Assembly (NCBI GenBank): GCA_964035575.1
Contig: OZ037925.1
Span: 496,001-560,000 of the forward strand
From: Rhynchopus sp. YZ270_cl-10
Taxonomy: Eukaryota > Euglenozoa > Diplonemea > Diplonemida > Diplonemidae
Direction of reading: 5' to 3'
Length of the DNA stretch: 64,000 nucleotides
The notes beneath the pieces are model-generated. The model had not been told where the DNA came from and made no database searches. It was given only the letters and a program-made list of their open reading frames with translations. The position numbers and the translations under genes were made by a program. Below are positions 10,173-18,348 of this stretch, in pieces (position 1 is the first letter of the stretch; every line of letters starts with the position of its first letter).

Positions 10173-10214
<42 letters not shown>
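9831..10214 (-). mobile_element. Truncated, inverted relative of the 6350-7925 element
   Basis: It starts TAGGGGGTCCGACTCCCTAG, a diverged version of the 41-bp terminal repeat. The following 150 bp match the reverse complement of the right-hand part of the first element; for example CCAAAATAGGGTTTCTGG here corresponds to the complement of 7818-7840. The copy runs into T-runs and the CGATCG foldback element, and I could not find its other end. Confidence 0.65.
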
Positions 10215-10405
10215 CACGGGTTGCCTACGATCGTAGTACGATCGTTTACGATCGTACCAAAAAACGATCGTAACGATCGTAAAATATCGTACTACGATCA
10301 ACTACGATCGTACTACGATCGTACTTTGATCGTAGTACGATCGTAGTGCGATCAAAAAAATGCTACGATCGTAAGAGATCGTACTACGATCGTAGGCAAC
10401 CCGTG
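10215..10405. mobile_element. 191-bp foldback element built of TACGATCGTA units
   Basis: Terminal inverted repeats of about 29 bp (CACGGGTTGCCTACGATCG at the left, its complement at the right end, 10387-10405). The interior contains about 15 CGATCG/GATCGTA palindromic units in both orientations. It is flanked by T-runs on both sides (long before 10215, shorter after 10405). No coding. Confidence 0.88.
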
Positions 10406-10801
10406 TTTTTTTACTTTTTTTTCTGTGTGTTTGTTTTCTTGTTGTAGTCTTTTTTGGTGAAGGGGCTTGGCCGACGACACTTTTTTTGACGATTTTTTGG
10501 TGTTTTTAGGTGCAAAAACAACCCCGGTCCAACCCCGGTCCATCCCCGGTCCACCGTTTTCACCACATTCTCAACCAATATCTAGCCGAACTTTTTGCTG
10601 AAAACCGCCGAAAGACCACCCCTGTAAGTCAGATTATACCGAATGGTGCTCCAATTCCCACAATAACATCCAAATCTACGTCAGAAAATCGGGGGAAAAA
10701 AACACACTTTTTTCAAAAAGGTCGTCAGGCAGGGCCCCCCCCCCGGGTGTGCCTTGGCACTACATTTGCACAAACGAAACAGAGTCACCACTTTACTGCT
10801 C
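10406..10801. other. Spacer before the ankyrin array
   Basis: No gene seen. Holds three tandem copies of a 12-mer around CCCCGGTCCA (about 10521-10556) and a C-run at 10735-10744. Confidence 0.5.
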
Positions 10802-10885
10802 TCACAATACGAGATTAAAGTGTTCTACGGCCGAGTCCCGTCCTCCACTGGAGAAAAGAAGAACAGTTGCGTGTTGGTTCGGCAT
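10802..10885 (-). pseudogene. Remnant ankyrin-array gene start (leader plus 27 codons)
   Basis: The sequence upstream is the same leader that precedes ankyrin genes 1, 2 and 5, including the CACA-ATG context. The frame opens MPNQHA, resembling the conserved MPKRHA start, but diverges after a few codons and stops after 27. It marks the left edge of the array, probably a deletion or recombination breakpoint. Confidence 0.7.
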
Positions 10886-11215
10886 TGTGTGTTTGTGTTT
10901 GTTGCTGTGTCCTTTTGTGTTGGCTTCTGTTCAGTGCAACTTTGTGAGTGTATCATTAGGATATACCAGCGAAACACCGCCTGAATGAAGTACCGTAAAC
11001 ATCAGATGTGTGGACAGTAAAACTTCACTTATCCAACAGATTCTCGAAAAAAGGGGGAGGCTCAATGAATTTTAATACGCCAGAGATAAAGACCACACGT
11101 GAGGATGTGCCCCACTACTCTTCTTCACCTCGCAACAATATCAAACAGTACAGTCACTTCTATCAAACAACTCTAAAAGGAAAGGCGGGTGCGAGAACGT
11201 CTGCTTAGACACCAC
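10886..11215 (-). repeat. Leader cassette alpha, copy 1 (orphan)
   Basis: About 330 bp nearly identical to the regions directly upstream of ankyrin genes 1 (12835-13165), 2 (14811-15135) and 5 (22517-22855). Because it lies immediately 5' of the start codons it probably holds the 5' UTR and promoter. Here it stands in front of a remnant only. Confidence 0.85.
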
Positions 11216-11466
11216 ACAACACAAAGCCTTTTTTGAACGACTTTTTCTTGTCGGTAATAAAGAACCCAGGCAGGCAGGTGGCGCCTATTGTTTGTGCACT
11301 CAAAGCCAGAAAATAGAAAGTGAAAAAAAATGTGTTAAACTGAAGTATCGTTGTTGTGGTCAATTGAATACTCAAAGAACAAGCAAGCTTCTGTCTTTTT
11401 CAATCCGTTTTGTTTGCCCTGCAGCGCTGCCTCCAATCTTTTTCGAATTGACAACAAGTTGTTCGA
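11216..11466. repeat. Spacer and type I tail of ankyrin gene 1
   Basis: Bases about 11359-11466 (TTCAATCCGTTTTGTTTGCC and flanks) repeat at 13311-13418 and 15866-15996. They match the intron of the coiled-coil gene at about 23640-23755. In the ankyrin genes this intron-derived DNA supplies the last codons and 3' flank. Confidence 0.8.
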
Positions 11467-12834
11467 TCAAAAAACATTTGGAGAACGTCCGTCGGTGTTC
11501 TCTGTGTCCATGTCTGCACCTGCAGCAATCAGCACCTGCACCATGTCTTTCTGATTTTCCTCCACCGCACACTGCAACGCAGTCTTGTTGTCACCGTCTC
11601 GGTGATTCATTTCCACCTCTGGCAAGCCCACAAGATAGCGCACAGTCTCGGTTTGTCCAAAGTACGCAGCAAGGGTAAGACACGTATCACCTTCGTCGTC
11701 TGTGTCACGCACTCCCGCACCTGCTTCAACCAACATCTTCACAATGTCGAGTACTTCGAGAGCACAGTGCAGAGGAGAACGTCCATGGGCATTCTTTATC
11801 TCGACATCTGCCCCTGCATCAATCAGCACCCTTACCACGTCTGTGCATGCCTTCTGCCCTGCGCGGTGCAACGCAGTGTCGTTGTTAGCGGCTCCGTGAT
11901 TTATTTCAACCTCTGGCAAGCCCACAAGATAGCGCACAGTCTCGGTGTGTCCAAAAATTGCCGCAACGGTAAGACACGTGTCACCTTTGTTGTCTGTGAC
12001 ATTCACTCCTGCACCTGCTCTGACCAACATCTTCACATTGTCGAGTGCTCCTGCTTCGCAAGCATTGTGCAGAGGGCAGCGCCCGTCACTGTTCTTTATC
12101 TCGATGTCTGCCCCTGCATCAATCAGCAACTGTACAACGTCTGCGTCTCCCTCTGCCGACGCATAGTGCAACGCAGTGTAGTTGCCAGTGTTGACATCCA
12201 CCTCTGGCAAGCCCACAAGATAGCGCACAGTGTCGATGTGACCACAACCAGCCGCATCTTGAAGACACGTGCTTCCTTCGTTGTCTGTGACATTCACTCC
12301 TGCACCTGCTTCAACCAACATCTTCACATTGCCGAGTGCTCCTGAATTGCAAGCAGAATGCAGAGGTGAACATCCCCTCTCATCCTTTGTCTCGATGTCT
12401 GCACCTGCATCAATGAGGATGCGACACACTGCAGGGTCTGACCACATCGCCGGACACACACGTGCGCTGTACATGGTTTTCAGCCGGACAAACACCTCAT
12501 TCTTGCAGACGGACTTCCAATGCTGCAAGAGGACCTCCGTGCACGCAACGTGGTCTGCATGGACACACGCACTCAGCAAGGTCCCAAAGCCCACCTGCGT
12601 TGTCTCAACATACGGAAGAAGCAGTGCGAGGCATTCATCGTGGTTCCCTCTGCATGTCTCGTGCACAGCATCGAAGACAACTGTTTCGCTATCTGGGGGA
12701 AGCTTCTCAAGGGCCGCCCGCACGGCAGTCGTGTCGCCCTTCTTGGCAGCCTCCACCAAGACCTCGTCTGCTGAAAACTGTCTTCTCTTTGGTGGGTTCT
12801 CGTCCTGTGTGCTGTCTGCGTGTCGCTTCGGCAT
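11467..12834 (-). CDS. Ankyrin-repeat protein, array gene 1 (455 aa)
   Basis: Single exon from ATG at 12834. Residues 1-22 (MPKRHADSTQ...PPKRRQ) are basic and NLS-like. Residues about 23-125 are a helical domain almost invariant across the array (for example GFGTLLSACVHADHVACTEV). Then come degenerate and canonical ankyrin repeats arranged as three copies of a three-repeat module: VLIDAGADIE-type, VKMLVEAGAG-type, and VRYLVGLPEV-type. The protein ends in a half module, DMDTENTDGRSPNVF; the last three residues come from type I tail sequence. Ankyrin stacks bind proteins; the partner and pathway are unknown. No signal peptide or membrane segment, so nuclear or cytosolic. Confidence 0.85.
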   Translation of the reverse strand: MPKRHADSTQDENPPKRRQFSADEVLVEAAKKGDTTAVRAALEKLPPDSETVVFDAVHETCRGNHDECLALLLPYVETTQVGFGTLLSACVHADHVACTEVLLQHWKSVCKNEVFVRLKTMYSARVCPAMWSDPAVCRILIDAGADIETKDERGCSPLHSACNSGALGNVKMLVEAGAGVNVTDNEGSTCLQDAAGCGHIDTVRYLVGLPEVDVNTGNYTALHYASAEGDADVVQLLIDAGADIEIKNSDGRCPLHNACEAGALDNVKMLVRAGAGVNVTDNKGDTCLTVAAIFGHTETVRYLVGLPEVEINHGAANNDTALHRAGQKACTDVVRVLIDAGADVEIKNAHGRSPLHCALEVLDIVKMLVEAGAGVRDTDDEGDTCLTLAAYFGQTETVRYLVGLPEVEMNHRDGDNKTALQCAVEENQKDMVQVLIAAGADMDTENTDGRSPNVF

Positions 12835-13165
12835 TGTGTGTTTGTGTTTGTTGCTGTGTCCTTTTGTGTTGGCTTCTGTTCAGTGCAACTTTGTGAGTGT
12901 ATCATTAGGATATACCAGCGAAACACCGCCTGAATAAAGTACCGTAAACATCAGATGTGTGGACAGTAAAACTTCACTTATCCAACAGATTCTCGAAAAA
13001 AGGGGGAGAGGCTCAATGAATTTTAATACGCCAGAGATAAAGACCACACGTGAGGATGTGCCCCACTACTCTTCTTCACCTCGCAACAATATCAAACAGT
13101 ACAGTCACTTCTATCAAACAACTCTAAAAGGAAAGGCGGGTGTGAGAACGTCTGCTTCGACACCA
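12835..13165 (-). repeat. Leader cassette alpha, copy 2
   Basis: Directly upstream of gene 1; near-identical to 10886-11215. Contains GTGTATCATTAGGATATACC and GACAGTAAAACTTCACTT blocks common to all alpha copies. Likely promoter/5' UTR. Confidence 0.85.
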
Positions 13166-13418
13166 CAGAAAACACAAAGCCTTTTTTGAACGCCTTTTTC
13201 TTGTCGGTAATAAAGAACCCAGGCAGGCAGGTGACGCCTTTTGTTTGTGCACTCAAAGCCAGAAAATAAAAAGTGAAAAAAATGTGTTAAACTGAAGTAT
13301 CGTTGTTGTGGTCAATTGAATACTCAAAGAACAAGCAAGCTTCTGTCTTTTTCAATCCGTTTTGTTTGCCCTGCAGCGCTGCCTCCAATCTTTTTCGAAT
13401 TGACAACAAGTTGTTCGA

Positions 13419-14810
13419 TCAAAAAACATTTGGAGAACGTCCGTCGGTGTTCTCTGTGTCCATGTCTGCACCTGCAGCAATCAGCACCTGCACCATGTCT
13501 TTCTGATTTTCCTCCACCGCACACTGCAACGCAGTGTTGTTGTCACCGTCTCGGTGATTCACATCCACCTCTGGCAAGCCCACAAGATAGCGTACACTCT
13601 CGATGTGTCCAAAATACGCCGCAAGGCTAAGACACGTGTCACCTTTGTTGTCTGTGACATTCACTCCTGCACCTGCTTCAACCAACATCTTCACAACGTC
13701 GAGTACTACTTCGATAGCACAGTGCAGAGGAGTACGTCCCTCGTAGTCCTTTATCTCGACATCTGCCCCTGCATCAATCAGCACCCGCACCACATCTGTA
13801 CATGCCTTCTCCACTGCGTAGTGTAACGCAGTGACGTTCTTAGTGTTTCCGTGATTTATTTTGACCTGTGGCAAGCCCACAAGATAGCGCACAGTCTCGG
13901 TGTGTCCACGTTCCGCTGCAAATATAAGACATGTGTTTCTTCGGTTGTTAGCTGTGACATTTACTCCTGCACCTGCTCTGACCAACATCTTCACAATGTC
14001 AAGTGCTCCTGAAGAGCAAGCACAGTGCAGAGGGCAGTGCCCGTTACAGTTCGTTATGTCCATGTCTGCCCCTGCATCAATCAGCAACTGCACCACTCCT
14101 CTGTGACAATTATGCGCTGCCCAGAACAACGCAGTCTTGTTGTCATCGTCTTCGTGATTCACATCCACCTCTGGCAAGCCCACAAGATAGCGCACAGTCT
14201 CGGTACGTCCATATTCCGCTGCAAGGGTAAGACACGTGGCTCCTTCGTCGTCTGTGACACGCACTCCTGCACCTGCTTCAACCAACATCATCACCACACC
14301 AAGTGCTCCTGATTCGCAAGCGTAGTGCAGAGGTGAACGTGCGCCGTGTTTCTTTTCGACATCTCCTCCTGCATCAATGAGGACGCGACACACTGCAGGG
14401 TCTGACCACATCGCCGGACAGGAAATATCTGCCTCACCTACGCGGTGCTTGGACACATGCGGGACAAACTCCTCATTGTTGCAGACAGACTTCCAATGCT
14501 GCAAGAGGACCTCCGTGCACGCAACGTGGTTTGCATGGACACACTCACTCAGCAAGATCCCAAAGCCCACCTGCGTTGTCTCAACATACGGAAGAAGCAG
14601 TGCGAGGCATTCATCGTGGTTCCCTCTGCATGTCTCGTGCGCAGCATCGAAGACAACTGTTTTGCTATCTGGGGGAAGCTTCTCAAGGACCGCCCGCACG
14701 GCAGTCGTGTCGCCCTTCTTGGCAGCCTCCACCAAGACCTCGTCTGCTGAAAGCTGTCCTGTCTTTGGTGGGTTCTCATCCTGTGTGCTGTCTGCGTGTC
14801 GCTTCGGCAT
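13419..14810 (-). CDS. Ankyrin-repeat protein, array gene 2 (463 aa)
   Basis: Start at 14810 in the same CACA-ATG context. N-terminal domain as in gene 1 (here PPKTGQLSADEV). Three three-ankyrin modules plus a terminal half repeat ending in SPNVF, as in gene 1. The last ~110 residues are nearly the same as in gene 1, while the first module differs more (EKKHGARSPLHYACESG and ANNRRNTCLIFAAERG variants), so divergence is patchy along the gene. Same leader (alpha) and tail (type I) as gene 1, suggesting one tandem duplication followed by block exchange. Confidence 0.85.
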   Translation of the reverse strand: MPKRHADSTQDENPPKTGQLSADEVLVEAAKKGDTTAVRAVLEKLPPDSKTVVFDAAHETCRGNHDECLALLLPYVETTQVGFGILLSECVHANHVACTEVLLQHWKSVCNNEEFVPHVSKHRVGEADISCPAMWSDPAVCRVLIDAGGDVEKKHGARSPLHYACESGALGVVMMLVEAGAGVRVTDDEGATCLTLAAEYGRTETVRYLVGLPEVDVNHEDDDNKTALFWAAHNCHRGVVQLLIDAGADMDITNCNGHCPLHCACSSGALDIVKMLVRAGAGVNVTANNRRNTCLIFAAERGHTETVRYLVGLPQVKINHGNTKNVTALHYAVEKACTDVVRVLIDAGADVEIKDYEGRTPLHCAIEVVLDVVKMLVEAGAGVNVTDNKGDTCLSLAAYFGHIESVRYLVGLPEVDVNHRDGDNNTALQCAVEENQKDMVQVLIAAGADMDTENTDGRSPNVF

Positions 14811-15135
14811 TGTGTGTTTGTGTTTGTTGCTGTGTCCTTTTGTGTTGGCTTCTGTTCAGTGCAACTTTGTGAGTGTATCATTAGGATATACCAGCGAAAC
14901 ACCGCCTGAATGAAGTACCGTAAACATCAGATGTGTGGACAGTAAAACTTCACTTATCCAACAGATTCTCGAAAAAAGGGGGAGAGGCTCAATGAATTTT
15001 AATATGCCAGAGATAAAGACCACACGTGAGGATGTGCCCCACTACTCTTCTTCACCTCGCAACAATATCAAACAGTACAGTCACTTCTATCAAACAACTC
15101 TAAAAGGAAAGGCGGGTGTGAGAACGTCTGCTGTG
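14811..15135 (-). repeat. Leader cassette alpha, copy 3
   Basis: Upstream of gene 2; same blocks as copies 1 and 2. It diverges abruptly after the sequence GTGAGAACGTCTGCT, giving a clean cassette border. Confidence 0.85.
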
Positions 15136-15865
15136 ACACTACAGAAAATGCGAAGCTTTTTGCTGATAATTTTCCAACTTTTCTTCACTTTTTCCAGCTA
15201 CTTTTCTTGCCCTACTGCCATTTTTTTCTGTATTTTTTGCTGCCACTTTTTTGTACGTTCAGCTTGTTTTCTGCGTGGTGCCTGGGTACTCGTGCACCCA
15301 GGAGCACTCATTAAAAACAAAAATTCATTTTCTTGTCGGTAGTAAATAGCTGTTCTGTCATATCGCCCACACACAGTATAATGTGCTTTTTGTGTCACCA
15401 TGAAAGACACACTTATTGGGCAATGTTCCCTTCTTAGGAAGGGAAGGCGAGGCTTCTCAGGTTAGGCAGTCAGCTAGGGTCTTAGGTGTGTGCGCTCAAA
15501 GCCGGAAAACAAAAGGAAATAAAAACTGTCATCTCAGTTTAAGCTAGTCTGATAAAGAAAGAAACGAAATCAGAAAAAGAATTTTTCGTTGATCGCACCG
15601 GATTTTTGTGGAGTGTGTAGGGACAAAATCCATAACTTTTCTGTGGATAAGTTGTGTCGTGTTTACATCGCTCACACCAAAAATTCGGGCACACTCAGAT
15701 ATGTTTTCATTTCCTCCCCTACAACCTTTGCAAGGCAGTTGTATCAATAAAAAATATATGCTAAACTGAAGTACCCGGGCAGGCAGGTGACGCCTTTTGT
15801 TTGTGCACTTAAAACCGGAAAATAAAAAGTGAAAAAAAAATGTGTTAAACTGAAGTATCGTTGTT
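15136..15865. other. Spacer between array genes 2 and 3
   Basis: No gene seen. Holds a TTTTCGTTGATCGC-containing motif (about 15575-15595) that recurs near 42650 and, diverged, near 57270, and a block (GTGCTTTTTGTGTCACCA, 15380-15397) that recurs diverged at 22896-22912. Confidence 0.5.
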
Positions 15866-15996
15866 GTGGTCAATTGAATACTCAAACAACAAGCAAGCTT
15901 CTGTCTTTTTCAATCCGTTTTGTTTGCCCGCAACGCTGCCTCCAATCTTTTTAGAATTGACAACAAGTTGTTCGATCAACAAACATTTGGAGAACG
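15866..15996 (-). repeat. Type I tail, copy 3
   Basis: Intron-derived 3' flank as in genes 1 and 2, here after a stop codon created within the ENTE sequence of gene 3. Confidence 0.75.
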
Positions 15997-17364
15997 TCAC
16001 TCGGTGTTCTCTGTGTCCATGTCTGCCCCTGCAGCAATCAGCACCTGCACCATGTCTTTCTGATTTTCCTCCACCGCACACTGCAACGCAGTCTTGTTGT
16101 CACCGTCTCGGTGATTCACATCCACCTCTGGCAAGCCCACAAGATAGCGCACAGTCTCGGTGTGTCCAAAGTACGCTGCAAGGGTAAGACACGTGTCACC
16201 ATAGTTGCCTGTGGCACGCACTCCTGCACCTGCTTCAACCAACATCTTCACAATGTCGAGGACTTCAACAGCACAGTGCAGAGGAGTACGTCCAGAGTCG
16301 TTCTTTATCTCGATGTCTGCCCCTGCATCAATAAGCACCCGCACTACGTCTGTGCATGCCTTATGACCTGCGCGGTGCAACGCAGTGTCGTTGCCAGAGT
16401 CTCGGTGATTCATATGCACGTGTGGCAAGCCCACAAGATAGCGTACAGTCTCGGTGTGTCCAAAAATTGCCGCAAGGGTAAGACATGTGGCTGTTTTGTT
16501 CTCTGTGACATTCACTCCCGCACCTGCTCTGACCAACATCTTCACATTGTCGAGTGCTCCTGAAGAGCAAGCATTGTGCAGAGGGCAGTGCCCGTTACAG
16601 TTCTTTATCTCGATGTCTGCCCCTGCATCAATCAGCAACTGCACCACATCTGCGTCTCCCTCTGCCGACGCATAGTGCAATGCAGTGTAGTTGTTACCGT
16701 CTCGGTGATTCACATCCACATCTGGCAAGCCCACAAGATAGCGCACAGTGTTGATGTGTCCACAACCAGCCGCATCTTGAAGACACGTGCTTCCTTCGTC
16801 GTCTGTGACACGCACTCCTGCACCTGCTTCAACCAACATCTTCACATTGTCGAGTGCTCCAGAATTGCAAGCAGAATGCAGAGGTGAACATCCCCTCTCA
16901 TCCTTTGTCTCGATGTCTGCACCTGCATCAATGAGGATGCGACACACTGCAGGGTCTGACCACATCGCCGGACAGGAAATGTCTGCCTCACCTCCGTGGT
17001 GCTCGGACTCTTGCGGGACAAACACCTCGTTGTTGCAGACGGACTTCCAATGCTGCAAGAGGACCTCCGTGCACGCAACGTGGTTTGCATGGACACACTC
17101 ACTCAGCAAGATCCCAAAGCCCACCTGCGTTGTCTCAACATACGGAAGAAGCAGTGCGAGGCATTCATCGTGGTTCCCTCTGCATGCCTTGTGCACAGCA
17201 TCGAAGACAACTGTTTCGCTATCTTGGGGAAGCTTCTCAAGGACCGCCCGCACGGAAGTCGTGTCGCCCTTCTTGGCAGCCTCCACCAAGACCTCGTCTG
17301 CTGAAAGCTGCCTTCTTTTTGGTGGGTTCTCATCCTGTGTGCTGTCTGCGTGTCGCTTCGGCAT
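15997..17364 (-). CDS. Ankyrin-repeat protein, array gene 3 (455 aa)
   Basis: I start it at 17364 (MPKRHADSTQ), where all paralogues begin. An in-frame ATG 54 codons upstream exists but lies in leader sequence with no resemblance to protein in the paralogues. Shared N-terminal domain, three three-ankyrin modules and a truncated end (DMDTENTE, stop), a few residues shorter than genes 1 and 2 because of a substitution in the terminal GRSP codons. Leader type beta combined with type I tail: its neighbours carry the same tail with leader alpha, or the same leader with tail II. Confidence 0.83.
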   Translation of the reverse strand: MPKRHADSTQDENPPKRRQLSADEVLVEAAKKGDTTSVRAVLEKLPQDSETVVFDAVHKACRGNHDECLALLLPYVETTQVGFGILLSECVHANHVACTEVLLQHWKSVCNNEVFVPQESEHHGGEADISCPAMWSDPAVCRILIDAGADIETKDERGCSPLHSACNSGALDNVKMLVEAGAGVRVTDDEGSTCLQDAAGCGHINTVRYLVGLPDVDVNHRDGNNYTALHYASAEGDADVVQLLIDAGADIEIKNCNGHCPLHNACSSGALDNVKMLVRAGAGVNVTENKTATCLTLAAIFGHTETVRYLVGLPHVHMNHRDSGNDTALHRAGHKACTDVVRVLIDAGADIEIKNDSGRTPLHCAVEVLDIVKMLVEAGAGVRATGNYGDTCLTLAAYFGHTETVRYLVGLPEVDVNHRDGDNKTALQCAVEENQKDMVQVLIAAGADMDTENTE

Positions 17365-17660
17365 TGTGTGTTTGTGTGTTGTTGTGGTGTCCTTTTGTGT
17401 TGGATTTTTGTGCAGATGTTGTGGGGAGAGAGGACGAAGAACACACATGCAACGCACACTATGAGGGAACGGAATACGTGGGCACATCACACACAACCAC
17501 AGCCACCTCCACGAGTCCCTGGGCAACGCTCAAAGAGGCTCACGGAAGACGTCCACCCTCGCTAACGGTTCTGGTGAATAACAGCTGTCACTCTCGTGCA
17601 CACACATCGTTTACCACTATCGGTATCGTGCGGGAACACTCTGAGTTTGAGATTTGCCTC
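17365..17660 (-). repeat. Leader cassette beta, copy 1
   Basis: Nearly identical to 20044-20330 upstream of gene 4 (shared ACGTGGGCACATCACACAC and CACTATCGGTATCGTGCGGG). Unrelated to the alpha leader beyond the first ~40 bases before the start codon. Confidence 0.8.
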
Positions 17661-17890
17661 TTTGTCACAGAGAGGGTGCTTGCAAGAAGGAAAACCTTTG
17701 GATAAGAAAATAAAGACGATCGTCACAATTTCTGCTGACAACTTTCCAGAAGAAAGGAAATAAAGTGTTGAAATGAGAAACAATTTTTATTTTTATACTT
17801 ATTTAGCCTTGCGCCACCCTCCCCCACCCCCATACAACCCCCTCATTCGCTGCCCTCCCCCGAACGCTGTGCTAGGCAGTGAAGACCGCC
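17661..17890. other. Spacer between arrays units 3 and 4
   Basis: No gene seen. A pair of blocks (GATAAGAAAATAAAGACGAT, and CCACCCTCCCCCACCCCCAT) recurs at 20416-20550, so the spacer itself was duplicated with the unit. Confidence 0.6.
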
Positions 17891-18060
17891 CTAGCGTGCA
17901 CTGCGTGCGTTTGCAATGGCAATGTCCTCTGCTCGCTGGCGTTTGGCTGTGGCGGCTGCGGAGACGGAGGGAGCCTCACCCAGGAGGAGCGGGTCCTCAA
18001 CACGGTACGTCTCGTCGACCAAGGGCTCCTCTCTTCTCTTTGCGCATGCACAGTAGGCGA
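17891..18060 (-). pseudogene. 3' exon fragment of an unidentified gene (AAATAKRQRAED... tail)
   Basis: Reads a well-formed tail containing EPLVDETYRVEDPLLLGE and, further on, AAATAKRQRAEDIAIANARS before a TAG at 17891. GC content and codon use look coding, but the frame closes upstream at a TGA just past 18060 and no start or acceptor fits. A shorter copy of the very end lies at about 20602-20650. Diverged copies of the KRQRAED part occur in spacers at about 27830-27905, 29706-29785 and 38786-38872. It looks like a host gene end scattered with the ankyrin units. The family is not recognised. Confidence 0.55.
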
Positions 18061-18291
18061 GGACCACTCAGCGGTGCACGGACAGGGAGGTGTCCTAATG
18101 AGGGTGGGGAAAGTGAACCTCCTCCCAAATAATGTCACCCTAAAATAAAGTGCTTTTAATCCAAATAACTTTTTGTAGTACTCTTCAGATTTTCCCATTG
18201 TAAGTGCGTTTGTGCTTTACGTTGGTGGGTGACGAAATCAGGCAGAGGAGGGAAGTGTTTTGCTTTGTTTTCGTTATTTTCTCCTTGCTTA
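18061..18291. other. Spacer upstream of type II tail
   Basis: No gene seen. The last ~100 bp (TTGTGCTTTACGTTGGTGGG, near 18210) recur at 20846-20940. Confidence 0.5.
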
Positions 18292-18348
18292 TCGAAGTCG
18301 CGAGGTAGGAGAGTTTGCTGCCTGAAGCTCCAAGAACAATGCTTCAGC
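18292..18348 (-). repeat. Type II tail, copy 1
   Basis: This block (GAAGTCGCGAGGTAGGAGAG onward) follows the stop codons of genes 4-11 and matches the end of the last exon of the coiled-coil gene (about 23040-23085, encoding ELQAAKLSYLAT). A one-base difference breaks that reading frame in the tails. Confidence 0.82.

Noticed and set aside
11602-12345. Plus-strand frames opposite the ankyrin genes (for example 247 codons)
   Set aside because: Mirror frames caused by the regular ankyrin codon pattern; they repeat in every paralogue with no independent conservation.
17365-17526. Upstream in-frame ATG extension of ankyrin genes 3 and 4 (MPRDSWRW...)
   Set aside because: The extension lies in the beta leader, is absent from paralogues with other leaders, and the conserved MPKRH start sits in a better context.
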